From NCBI RefSeq assembly GCF_900119075.1, contig NZ_FPIP01000011.1, forward strand, positions 62,001 through 126,000: a stretch of DNA of 64,000 nt, given 5' to 3'. Position 1 is the first letter of the stretch. Each line of letters starts with the position of its first letter. This DNA is from Ruminococcus flavefaciens. GTDB lineage: Bacteria > Bacillota > Clostridia > Oscillospirales > Ruminococcaceae. Of this stretch, positions 9,223 through 17,280 are shown in pieces. Below the pieces are notes generated by a model, which was not told where the DNA came from, made no database searches, and was given only the letters and a program-made list of their open reading frames with translations. Made by a program: the position numbers and the translations under genes.

Positions 9223-10638
9223 TCATTCCAGAATGAACGAACCAAGGGACAGTGAACAAAGGTCAGAGCTGCCTTTTTCCTTGAAAGTGAACCATATAGC
9301 GTTCACGCCGTCGGGTATCCTGATATCAGCAGTGTACTTCTTCCATATATTGCTGTTGTCGATCTCTATCTCGCCAAGCTCCTCGCCGTCCCATGCAGTC
9401 TTGACCGCGAAAGAGCCATTGCCGTAGCCGCGGGTTGTAATGCTGACCTTGGTTATGCCCTTGCAGTCGAAGTACTTGAAGCCTATATTTGTACCGTCCT
9501 TGATATTATAGATGTAACCTGTCTCCTCGTCGCCGTCCCTGCCGTCCTGCACTATACGGGGCGCATTGAGGTCGCCGATATAGAGCTCGGGCTTCCTGCC
9601 GAAGATATTGCAGGCAATATAAGCAGGATATTCGCCTCTGCCCTCCAAAGGTCCGCCGTTGAGACCGCAGGAGGTCATCTCAGCCTGCATGAAGCTTCCG
9701 TCGGCATTGAGTGTTAGCTTCTCCGCACAGCCCTGTCTGGAGAACCATGTGCCGTTGGTATGTCTGTGATAGAAGATATACCACTCGCCGTTTATCTCGA
9801 TAATACTGCCGTGATTGTTGGCTCCGCGGCTTGCAGGCATATCCGCAGGCTTATAGGTGCCAATATGCAGGTCGGTGTTGCTGACCAGTACGCCGCCGTA
9901 TCTGAAGCCGCCGAGAGGTTCATCGCTGACAGCATAGCAGAGCTCGTGCATGACCTCGGAAGAGTATATGAAATAATACTTTCCGTTCACCTTGCGTATG
10001 GACGAAGCCTCGAAAAAGGCGTGTCCCTCGAACTCGGTGCCTGCGCTGTAACAGGTGCCCGAAACCACTGCCTGCGGCTCGGTGATGACGGTCAGCATAT
10101 CCTTATCCAGTGTAACAGCCTTTGCGCCTGTTCTGGACTTGTCGCCCTGCGGACAGAATCCGCTGTACATATAGGTCTTGCCGCCCTCGGTGATAACTCC
10201 CGGATCGAACTGTGGCTCGTCACCCTCTCTCTCTCCGAGACGAGTGCCGTCAGGATAGTGTACATAGCCGTAGAACTCGTACTTTCCCGCAGGCTCGTCA
10301 CATACCGCAACAGACATAACGCCCACCTTGTCGAGGACATAGTAGAGGTAGTATCTTCCGTCGGGACCGACTGTTACATCAGGTGCATAAAGGCACATAT
10401 GACCGTCCTTATTGAGCGGATCGGCGTTTCTGGGGTAGATAACGCCCTCATAGCGCCAGTTTCCCAGATCGTCAACGGGGGCTGACCAGCAAACATAGTC
10501 GCCCATACAGAACACATAGCCGTTCCAGAGGTCGTGAGAGCCGTAGATGTATACGCGGTCGCCGAATACATAGGGCTCGCCGTCGGGGATATACTCCCAG
10601 CTTGGGAGATATGGATTGAATGCCTGTTTCTTACTCAT
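9223..10638 (-). CDS. Glycoside hydrolase family 43 with C-terminal CBM6-like domain
   Basis: 471 aa, no signal peptide. Five-bladed propeller features: base Asp in IPDGEPYVFGD (Asp19), YAPDV for the pKa-setting Asp, and acid Glu in HAFFEASSIRKVNGKYYFIY. The last 130 residues (from about SGPLEGRGEYPAYIA-like sequence to the end) look like a CBM6-type beta-sandwich. GH43 enzymes are beta-xylosidases or arabinofuranosidases; intracellular location and the neighbouring esterase suggest trimming of imported xylo-oligosaccharides. It starts 11 bp after the esterase gene. Confidence 0.88.
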   Translation of the reverse strand: MSKKQAFNPYLPSWEYIPDGEPYVFGDRVYIYGSHDLWNGYVFCMGDYVCWSAPVDDLGNWRYEGVIYPRNADPLNKDGHMCLYAPDVTVGPDGRYYLYYVLDKVGVMSVAVCDEPAGKYEFYGYVHYPDGTRLGEREGDEPQFDPGVITEGGKTYMYSGFCPQGDKSRTGAKAVTLDKDMLTVITEPQAVVSGTCYSAGTEFEGHAFFEASSIRKVNGKYYFIYSSEVMHELCYAVSDEPLGGFRYGGVLVSNTDLHIGTYKPADMPASRGANNHGSIIEINGEWYIFYHRHTNGTWFSRQGCAEKLTLNADGSFMQAEMTSCGLNGGPLEGRGEYPAYIACNIFGRKPELYIGDLNAPRIVQDGRDGDEETGYIYNIKDGTNIGFKYFDCKGITKVSITTRGYGNGSFAVKTAWDGEELGEIEIDNSNIWKKYTADIRIPDGVNAIWFTFKEKGSSDLCSLSLGSFILE

Positions 10639-10649
10639 AATATGCCTCC

Positions 10650-12158
10650 TTATTTCGTTTTGTCCAGCAGGAACCTGACAAGTCTGCTCTGCTCGACAGA
10701 CTCCTTAGCTCCGTCACTGGTGAACAGCATTTCACTTCGGTCTGTATCGGTATAGGGCTTCCACTGCGGAAGCTTATTCCCGTTGATGTCAAAGCCGTTG
10801 GGATCTCCCGTCTTTATGAAATTAGCCCAGTAATCGCACATCTGCCTTGCAAGGTCGTAATGCCTGCCCTCAAAAGGTCTGGTGCATTTTGCCAATGTCT
10901 CGAAAAAGAACCATAGGTCCACCGAATGGAATGTACCTGCGTTATCTTTTCCCGGGATATCAGGGATAAAACGGTAGTAATAGCAGTTTTTCGGCTCATT
11001 CTGACTGTTTTCGCCAAGAAAAGCCTCTTTTGTCCCAAGCTCGGGAGCTGAAACAGGCGCATATCCGAATTCCGTCCTGACTCTTGCTTCTGAAAGCGCC
11101 AGAAACTCCTCAGCCCTGCCGCCGAAGTACTCCTTTGCCTTTTCTGCAAGCCCATCATCATCTGACGCATTGATGAACTCCATGAATTCGTCCCCTGTAT
11201 TGCCGCCCATAACGGGTACACGGATACGTGTGCCGTTTCTGAAAGCCGCCATGGGATCCTGCGTGCAGAAGCGCCCGTCCTGCACTATGGTAAAGAACAT
11301 CTCGCCTTTATTGCGGAGCTCGGAATACTTGCTGCGGATATAGTCTGCGTCAAGGCGCCTCGCCTCTTCAAGTGTCTTTACGCCCAGATACTCAAAGAGC
11401 CTTTCGCCCTTTTTGCCTGCCAGTTCAGGACTCTGGGGCAGAAAGAAGTCATTGACCTCATAGGGCGAGCCGAACACTCCGCTCATGACCACAGCCCTCT
11501 GGAAATCGCCCTCGTTGTCCCTGCAAGCCATTTGTGCCATTACACTGCCGCCGCCTGCGGACTGTCCTGCTATGGTTATATTATCGGGATCGCCGCCGAA
11601 ATTGGCGATATTACGGCGAACCCACCTGAGACCTGCCTGCTGGTCGAGACTGCCGAAATTGCAGGGAGCGTCAGGCTGCTCCCTTGTCAGCTGAGGGTGG
11701 CAGAGAAATCCAAAGGCGCCAAGGCGGTAATTCACTGTAACTACGACGATATCTCTCCTTGCAAGGCGTTCGCCGTCAAACTCCATTTCTGCGGTATAGC
11801 CCCACTGAAAAGCGCCGCCGAAAAACCATACAAGCACGGGCTTGCGCTCGTCCGCGGACTTTGCATTTGTCCATATATTAAGGTAGAGGCAGTCCTCGCT
11901 CATGGGTATCTCGGAGTCTACGTGCCATTCCCGGCAGTATATATCGTCGCCTATGCCGGGGGTATCCTGAACGGATATAGGCGCGAACTCAAAGCATTCT
12001 CGGACGCCCTGCCAGTTTTCGGCAGGCTGCGGAGCCCGCCAGCGGTTCCCGCCCACAGGTGGAGCGGCAAAGGGTATGCCCTTGAATGAGGTTATCCTCG
12101 GGTCTGCTGCGGGCAGTCCGCGCACCTGTCCGTTTTCGGTATTTGCTGTCCTTAGCAT
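10650..12158 (-). CDS. Type-B carboxylesterase (alpha/beta hydrolase)
   Basis: 502 aa, family length. Nucleophile Ser200 in GQSAGG; oxyanion-hole segment reads WFFGGAF (111-117) instead of the usual HGGGF; EDCLYLNIW at 89-96 is the family signature; candidate His in GTFHSVDLWFF. No signal peptide. It probably removes acyl groups from imported hemicellulose fragments, since it shares a transcript with GH43. Promoter at 12205-12233; SD AAGGAG. Confidence 0.88.
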   Translation of the reverse strand: MLRTANTENGQVRGLPAADPRITSFKGIPFAAPPVGGNRWRAPQPAENWQGVRECFEFAPISVQDTPGIGDDIYCREWHVDSEIPMSEDCLYLNIWTNAKSADERKPVLVWFFGGAFQWGYTAEMEFDGERLARRDIVVVTVNYRLGAFGFLCHPQLTREQPDAPCNFGSLDQQAGLRWVRRNIANFGGDPDNITIAGQSAGGGSVMAQMACRDNEGDFQRAVVMSGVFGSPYEVNDFFLPQSPELAGKKGERLFEYLGVKTLEEARRLDADYIRSKYSELRNKGEMFFTIVQDGRFCTQDPMAAFRNGTRIRVPVMGGNTGDEFMEFINASDDDGLAEKAKEYFGGRAEEFLALSEARVRTEFGYAPVSAPELGTKEAFLGENSQNEPKNCYYYRFIPDIPGKDNAGTFHSVDLWFFFETLAKCTRPFEGRHYDLARQMCDYWANFIKTGDPNGFDINGNKLPQWKPYTDTDRSEMLFTSDGAKESVEQSRLVRFLLDKTK

Positions 12159-12204
12159 GGTATCATCTCCTTTATTATGGAATAGTTCCTGTTATACTGA
12201 AAAC

Positions 12205-12233
12205 ATTTTAACATTAAATAGTAAAAATTGCAA
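12205..12233 (-). promoter_or_regulatory. Promoter of the esterase-GH43 operon
   Basis: Minus strand TTGCAA (12233-12228), 17-bp spacer, TAAAAT (12210-12205). Confidence 0.65.
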
Positions 12234-12289
12234 TACAAAACGTGCGCATATCTGACCAATTTTTAATCTGACAGGCTCATGGAGCTTAT

Positions 12290-12330
12290 AAAACAAACAA
12301 ACGCCGATATTCCCGAGGAAATATCGGCGT
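12290..12330 (-). terminator. Terminator after the hydrogenase-like gene
   Basis: 11-bp perfect stem ACGCCGATATT / AATATCGGCGT (12301-12311, 12320-12330); the minus strand continues TTTGTTTGTTTT. Confidence 0.8.
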
Positions 12331-12348
12331 TGATATTGATTGTCCTGC

Positions 12349-14094
12349 TTATTCGTCCTTTTTATCCTGCTCTTCAGCAAGCTTGTCAAGGTCTTCAAGC
12401 TTTTCGGTCTTGCCATTTTTTTCAGCCTTTACGAGGACTTCATTGATATCTCCGACAAGTGTGATGATATCGTTGATGGACTTATTGATAGTCTCTGAGC
12501 TCTCGTTTGTGGTGGTAACATTATCATCGAGGGCGCTGAATGCGTCGATAGTTGTTTCAAGGATAGATGTGAGCTGTGATACGCTGTCTGCGTCCATAGT
12601 GGAGTTATCGTTACAGAAGGTAACAACGTTTTCGAGAAGGTCCTTAACTACGGCAGCTCTCTCGCTGGTAGCTGATGTGGACTCGCCGATATTCTCCATA
12701 TTATCGGTAATATTTGCAACATTCTCCTTGAGCTTGTCAGAAAGTGCGAGAACTTCCTCTGTTATCTCAGCAAGCTTCTCGTTCTGTCTGTTCAGTACGG
12801 AGTGTCTTGCAAGGAGCACAGACTTAGCATGAACGATACAGTTATCGGGAGTATTGAGACCTCTGTATATAGCGATAGCCATATCGCGGCAGGTGTCATA
12901 TCCGCAGGCATGACAGTCGTAGGAGCGCTCCTCCTCGGTATGCATACCCATTTTCTCGAATATAGGCTGGAGCTGATTGATATTCGGGATAGGTGACGGC
13001 ATAGAGGGCTTGTAGTTTCTCAGGAAGTCAGCCACGCGGAGCTCGTCATCGAATTTCTTGAAGAGCTTGTCGTCGCCTCGTCCCATGATACCGCCTGACT
13101 TACGGCGGCCCTTAGCCTCGTTTTCGATAGCTCTCATAGTTGTCATAGCGTCGAAAACCGTCTGCTTTGTGCCCGAAGCAGGTCCGATATTACATCCGAA
13201 CTCGCATGAGAGAACGTCGAATATTCTCGGGTGCTTTGACTCAGGCATTCTGCTGTACATCTCTATCTCGGAATAAACCTTGTGTACGCCCTCTGAGTTG
13301 GTGATGTTAAGGTCGGGATCGTGGAGCCACATATTGTCTCTGAGTCCGCCGGGACGTGAGTAAATAGCGCCCATCTGTCCCTGAGGCTCGTCGAACTTGT
13401 ACTCATAGTCCTCAGAGGTGTCTATAGCGATATTGATATCGTTTCTGTCGAAGTATTCAAGGAGCTTCTTGATAGTAACGTTGTACTCAAAGAGCTCTGT
13501 ATCCTGTGCCTCATACTTCTCAGCGATACATGGAGAAATGAGAGCGATAGGATTGTTTCTTCTCAGGTACTTCTTTATGTAGATAGCACTGCACGCAACA
13601 GGGCTGTGGATAGGTGAAAGGTTCTGTAAAAGCTTAGGCTGGTACTTTTCTACGTACTTTACGATAGCAGGACATTGCTGAGTAACGATATTGCCTATCT
13701 TGTCCTGATCCATAGTTCTGACATGAGCCCATGTGCAGATATCAGCACCGAAAGAAACGTCGAATATAGTACAGCCCTGCTTCTTGAACCAGTCAAGAAC
13801 GCCCTTCCACTTTGTGGGCAGAACTGTCTTTATAGCAGGAGAAGCCATGATTATAAGCTTTTCCTTGATGATATCGGAAATACAATCGTCGGTATCGTCG
13901 ATATAGTCTCTTGCTCCGTGAGTACACTTCTTTACGCACTCGCCGCAGCCGATACACTTGTCATGGTTTACCATGGTTATGAAACGTCCGTCCTCAAGCT
14001 GCTTTACGATATTAGCCTCGGGAGCCGGACATTCTCTTACGCAGGCATTACAGCCGACGCACTTTTCGGGTTTTACAATGATCAATTCACTCAT
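12349..14094 (-). CDS. [FeFe]-hydrogenase-like sensor protein with C-terminal coiled coil
   Basis: 581 aa. Two N-terminal 4Fe-4S motifs (CVGCNACVREC at 12-22, CIGCGECVKKC near 48-58). The H-cluster domain has all three cysteine loops in reduced form: QQCPAIV, SPCIAEKYE and LSCEFGCNIGP. A further CHACGYDTC...C iron-sulfur motif follows (about 395-420), then a long helical segment (about 440-560) similar to methyl-accepting signalling domains. Catalytic hydrogenases have TSCCP and MPC; here loop 1 has one Cys. I call it a sensory (HydS-like) hydrogenase without PAS domain. It follows the DivIVA-like gene by 37 bp, with one promoter for both. Confidence 0.82.
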   Translation of the reverse strand: MSELIIVKPEKCVGCNACVRECPAPEANIVKQLEDGRFITMVNHDKCIGCGECVKKCTHGARDYIDDTDDCISDIIKEKLIIMASPAIKTVLPTKWKGVLDWFKKQGCTIFDVSFGADICTWAHVRTMDQDKIGNIVTQQCPAIVKYVEKYQPKLLQNLSPIHSPVACSAIYIKKYLRRNNPIALISPCIAEKYEAQDTELFEYNVTIKKLLEYFDRNDINIAIDTSEDYEYKFDEPQGQMGAIYSRPGGLRDNMWLHDPDLNITNSEGVHKVYSEIEMYSRMPESKHPRIFDVLSCEFGCNIGPASGTKQTVFDAMTTMRAIENEAKGRRKSGGIMGRGDDKLFKKFDDELRVADFLRNYKPSMPSPIPNINQLQPIFEKMGMHTEEERSYDCHACGYDTCRDMAIAIYRGLNTPDNCIVHAKSVLLARHSVLNRQNEKLAEITEEVLALSDKLKENVANITDNMENIGESTSATSERAAVVKDLLENVVTFCNDNSTMDADSVSQLTSILETTIDAFSALDDNVTTTNESSETINKSINDIITLVGDINEVLVKAEKNGKTEKLEDLDKLAEEQDKKDE

Positions 14095-14131
14095 ATTATA
14101 TAAACTCCTTACGACATTAAAAAATCAAACA

Positions 14132-15205
14132 TTACTTATTCTTAAGAGAATTTGCCTTTGCTGCCAAAGCTGCAAGGTCAAGCTTGCCGCCCTTTTTCTC
14201 GCCGTTCTGCGGCTTTTCGGCATTATCCCCTTCGGCATTTTCAGAAAAACTCTCATCTTCCTTATCACTCTTGTCGTCTTTCTTGCTGCCGATCGAGTCA
14301 GCCATCTGCTTGAGCTTATCCAGCTCCTCCTGCTTTTTGCGCTTATCCTCGTCGTTATGTATCTTTTCTGAAAGAGTCATCGGTTTTTCGGGTATATCAG
14401 GCTGTACAGCCTCGGGTATCTTGAATACGGGAACTCCGCCCTGCTTAAGAGCCTCCTCGGTCTTGTTAAGGCAGTTGTCAGCCTCTACCAACTTTGTAAC
14501 GCCCACATTGCGGAAGCCTTCAAGGGCGTCTCTTACCTTGGCCATGTGCATTTTGAGGGTATTTACGTCCTCCAGCACAGAAGCTCTCAGGTTATTTGAA
14601 GCCGCGCTCATCTGCTCGGCTTTTGTCTGTGCCTCTGCGATAGTCTCGGCAGCAGTTCTCTCTGCCTCGAAGATTATCTGCTGAGCCTCTACGTTTGCGT
14701 CTGAGACGATATTCTCAGCCAGCTTTTTTGTCTGGAACTCTATTTCCGCAGCCTTAGCCTTTGCAGTGCCCTCCAGCATGGAAGACGACTTCTGCGCCTC
14801 GATGAAGACATTGCTCAGCGCCATAGCCTCGTCCTGAGCCATGAGAGCCGCGCACTTTGATTCGGTAGCCTTGAGCTTATCTTTAAGTTCAGCTATCTCG
14901 TCGTTAAGGTCTTTTACCTGCTGAACATATTTCTCATTCTCGTCGTCAGTAGCCTTTAGCTTCAAGTTAAGGGTATTATTCTGGACCTGCACCTGTGTGA
15001 GCTTTGCACGCTCCTCTGAAAGCACGGCTTCGAGAGCCTTTTCCTCGTCTGTTCCTTTTTTATAAGCTTCAAGCAAAAGCTTAGTCTCTCTTAGCTCGTT
15101 TCTCAGGTCATGCACCTGCTCGTTGAGGTACTCCATGCGTCGTATAACAGATTCTTTTTCATATCCGCCGAAAGTGACTGTTTTAATAAATCTTGTTTCT
15201 GCCAT
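14132..15205 (-). CDS. DivIVA-like coiled-coil protein
   Basis: 357 aa. The first 35 residues (FIKTVTFGGYEKESVIRRMEYL region) resemble the membrane-binding N-terminus of DivIVA/GpsB proteins. Residues 35-250 are heptad-rich coiled coil; the tail is charged and disordered (many K, D, E, S), ending LDLAALAAKANSLKNK. It probably assembles on the membrane and could recruit the hydrogenase-like sensor made from the same transcript, whose own C-terminus is coiled coil; that partnership is inference. Confidence 0.65.
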   Translation of the reverse strand: MAETRFIKTVTFGGYEKESVIRRMEYLNEQVHDLRNELRETKLLLEAYKKGTDEEKALEAVLSEERAKLTQVQVQNNTLNLKLKATDDENEKYVQQVKDLNDEIAELKDKLKATESKCAALMAQDEAMALSNVFIEAQKSSSMLEGTAKAKAAEIEFQTKKLAENIVSDANVEAQQIIFEAERTAAETIAEAQTKAEQMSAASNNLRASVLEDVNTLKMHMAKVRDALEGFRNVGVTKLVEADNCLNKTEEALKQGGVPVFKIPEAVQPDIPEKPMTLSEKIHNDEDKRKKQEELDKLKQMADSIGSKKDDKSDKEDESFSENAEGDNAEKPQNGEKKGGKLDLAALAAKANSLKNK

Positions 15206-15274
15206 ATCAATATCCTCCTTGAACCACCCGACCGAAACCTAAGTCTGCGCACTTATCGAGTATGATATAGTAAT

Positions 15275-15303
15275 ATTATACACCAAAAAGACAATATAGT
15301 CAA
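15275..15303 (-). promoter_or_regulatory. Promoter of the coiled-coil/hydrogenase operon
   Basis: Minus strand TTGACT (15303-15298), 17-bp spacer, TATAAT (15280-15275). Confidence 0.82.
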
Positions 15304-15314
15304 TAAAAAAACTG

Positions 15315-15348
15315 CACAAAAAACAGGGCGGTTTTATGTAAACCGCCC
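15315..15348 (-). terminator. Terminator after the 15.4-kb unknown gene
   Basis: Stem GGGCGGTTT / AAACCGCCC (15326-15334, 15340-15348); minus strand continues TGTTTTTTG. Confidence 0.82.
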
Positions 15349-15381
15349 AATATATGTCAACTGATGATCTGTCTTTGGCTT

Positions 15382-15930
15382 TTAATCGTCTTCTCTCAGT
15401 ATTTTCTGTACCTCTTCATTATAATATAAGCCCAGATCAAAAAGCTTATCCGCCTGTTTACGGGTTATAATGCCGCGGTCAGTAAAGACGAACTGTCCGT
15501 GCTGACGCTCCTTGCCGTTCCATGAGTCTATTACCTGAAGCCAGCCTTTTTTATCAAGGGCTGTCTCGGGAAATCTCATATCAGGGTAGAATTTCTGGGC
15601 TATCATCTTGGCGCACTTTGCATGATTGGTAAATGCACAGGAGTAGGTATCGCCCTCGGGAGATATCCAGCCCAGCTTGAAATCGGGGGAATTCTTGGCG
15701 AACATATCCTCAAGCTCCAGGGGAGACTCCTTGTCTGTTTCCACCACCTGCAAAAAATGGGGATCGTTCTCACGGAATCTGAAATAGCCGCCCCTGCCGT
15801 CGAAAACCACGGGGAGCTGTTCCTCGGTTATGATATCCTCAAAGCCTGTGCCTTCAAGAGCTTCTAAAGTATCAGCGTACTGATAGCAGTACTTTCCCGT
15901 AGCCGATCTGTACACTGCGAACTTTTTCAC
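15382..15930 (-). CDS. Uncharacterised protein, 182 aa
   Basis: I do not recognise the family. It is soluble, with no signal peptide or membrane segment, and begins (GTG) KKFAVYRSATGKYCYQYAD. Aromatic-rich, with GRGGYFRFRENDPHF and a WNGKERQHGQFVF stretch. The GTG start at 15930 is chosen because SD AGGTG precedes it and because the promoter -10 at 15969-15974 puts the mRNA start near 15962; an in-frame ATG at 15978 would lie outside the transcript. It is a single-gene unit with its own promoter and terminator. Confidence 0.65.
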   Translation of the reverse strand: MKKFAVYRSATGKYCYQYADTLEALEGTGFEDIITEEQLPVVFDGRGGYFRFRENDPHFLQVVETDKESPLELEDMFAKNSPDFKLGWISPEGDTYSCAFTNHAKCAKMIAQKFYPDMRFPETALDKKGWLQVIDSWNGKERQHGQFVFTDRGIITRKQADKLFDLGLYYNEEVQKILREDD

Positions 15931-15968
15931 TCTTAACACCTGCCTTTCATAAATATCCGTGTGTGTAT

Positions 15969-15997
15969 ATTTTACCACCTTTCCAATTATATGTCAA
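15969..15997 (-). promoter_or_regulatory. Promoter of the 15.4-kb unknown gene
   Basis: Minus strand TTGACA (15997-15992), 17-bp spacer, TAAAAT (15974-15969). It fixes the GTG start of the gene. Confidence 0.8.
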
Positions 15998-16018
15998 TCT
16001 TTTTTACCCAAAAGGTGC

Positions 16019-16049
16019 AAAAAAAGCGGCTGTCAATGCTGACAGCCGC
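16019..16049 (-). terminator. Terminator after the GGDEF gene
   Basis: 10-bp perfect stem GCGGCTGTCA / TGACAGCCGC (16026-16035, 16040-16049) with a 4-base loop; T-tracts on both sides, so it may work in both directions. Confidence 0.87.
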
Positions 16050-16065
16050 AGTTTTTTATTATAAT

Positions 16066-17265
16066 TTAGATATTCATTACAGTAGTTATCATGTTACCGC
16101 CGTTCATCTTAGCGTTTCTCATAGCTGTATCGAGCTTAACGAGAACGGAGTTGACGTTGAGGCAGTCGCCCGGCAGGTAGTGGTAAACAGCGCCTGAGCA
16201 TGGAAGCTGAACCGTAAGGTTGAGCACCTCGTAGGGGCTGCTCATTACACGCTGGATATTCTGTGCAATACCTGTTGCCTGGCTCTCTGAGATATTCTTG
16301 TTGAATACGAAGCAGAACTCGTTACCTGTGATATTGTAGATCTCTGCAACATCGCTGAACTCCTGCTTGAGTCTCTCGGAAACAGCTGCGAGGTACTCAT
16401 CACCGAAGTCATAGCCGTAGGTATCGTTGATGCTTCTGAAGTTATCCATATCGAATACAGCGATCTGGAATCTGCCTGATTCAAGTCTGTCGCTGAGGTC
16501 GTTATCAAGAGCATAACGGTTCTTCATACCTGTAAGAACGTTCATAACAGCAAGGTCGCTTGCCTTCTGACGTGTATTCTTGAGCTTTGCATCGACCTCT
16601 GCAAGCTTCATCTCTCGCTCTTCCAGTTCCTGTCTTGCCTTCTTTGCTCTTCTTGCGAACAGCCATACAGCAAGCTCAGCGAGGATAGCGATTATCATCA
16701 TGATAGTCATGAGGAGGTAGGACTTTGCAGTATTCTTTGCATTCAGCTTTGCGGTGTCCATATTAACTATATCGATAGTAGATGTAAGCATCTCTGAAGC
16801 TGTGACCTGAAGCGGATAAAGTTCAAAGTTCATGACATCTGACATAGCGTCCTTATCACCTGACATAACCGTACCTGTACCGAGACCATCAAGTGTCCTC
16901 TTATAGGTATCGATCATTGCCTTAGCGTAGCTGTATCTCTTTGTGACCTCGGGAGATACGCCCTCGACAGACTCGAACTGTGCCTCAGCGTCCTGAATAT
17001 TTGCATACAGACCGTCTGTCTGAGCGATGAGAGCCATAGGACTTCCAACGCCTGCAGCGATACTCAGTGAGTTCTGGTTGAGCTCTGAAAGATAGCTGTG
17101 GATTCTGTTAAGAGAATTCATACAGGTCGATGTCGTCTTTGAGGTCTTCATATTGCTCGAATAGATATTCTCAACGAGGAGCGTATTGATTATATAAATG
17201 ACAGCGATAAGGATAGCAGCGAAAACATATCCGCCCGAACCTTTTTTACTTGAAGCTTTTGCCAT
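16066..17265 (-). CDS. Membrane GGDEF-domain protein with altered signature
   Basis: 399 aa. One membrane segment near 13-32, an extracellular four-helix-type sensor (about 33-185), a second membrane segment near 186-206, a short coiled coil, then a GGDEF domain (about 235-399). Conserved FDMDNFRSINDTYGYDFGDEYL is present, but the signature loop reads TGNEF where active diguanylate cyclases have GGDEF or GGEEF. Catalysis is therefore doubtful; it may be a degenerate GTP-binding or signal-relay domain. It is 15 bp behind the sugar-binding lipoprotein gene, which suggests that protein presents ligand to its outer domain. Confidence 0.83.
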   Translation of the reverse strand: MAKASSKKGSGGYVFAAILIAVIYIINTLLVENIYSSNMKTSKTTSTCMNSLNRIHSYLSELNQNSLSIAAGVGSPMALIAQTDGLYANIQDAEAQFESVEGVSPEVTKRYSYAKAMIDTYKRTLDGLGTGTVMSGDKDAMSDVMNFELYPLQVTASEMLTSTIDIVNMDTAKLNAKNTAKSYLLMTIMMIIAILAELAVWLFARRAKKARQELEEREMKLAEVDAKLKNTRQKASDLAVMNVLTGMKNRYALDNDLSDRLESGRFQIAVFDMDNFRSINDTYGYDFGDEYLAAVSERLKQEFSDVAEIYNITGNEFCFVFNKNISESQATGIAQNIQRVMSSPYEVLNLTVQLPCSGAVYHYLPGDCLNVNSVLVKLDTAMRNAKMNGGNMITTVMNI

Positions 17266-17280
17266 ACTTATCCACCTCCA

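Noticed and set aside
12349-14094. Classical catalytic [FeFe] hydrogenase
   Set aside because: The first two H-cluster loops are reduced (QQCP, SPC) and the C-terminus is a signalling-type helix, so a plain HydA call is not supported.
15931-15978. ATG start for the 15.4-kb unknown gene
   Set aside because: It lies upstream of the predicted mRNA start of the TTGACA-17-TAAAAT promoter; GTG 15930 has the SD.
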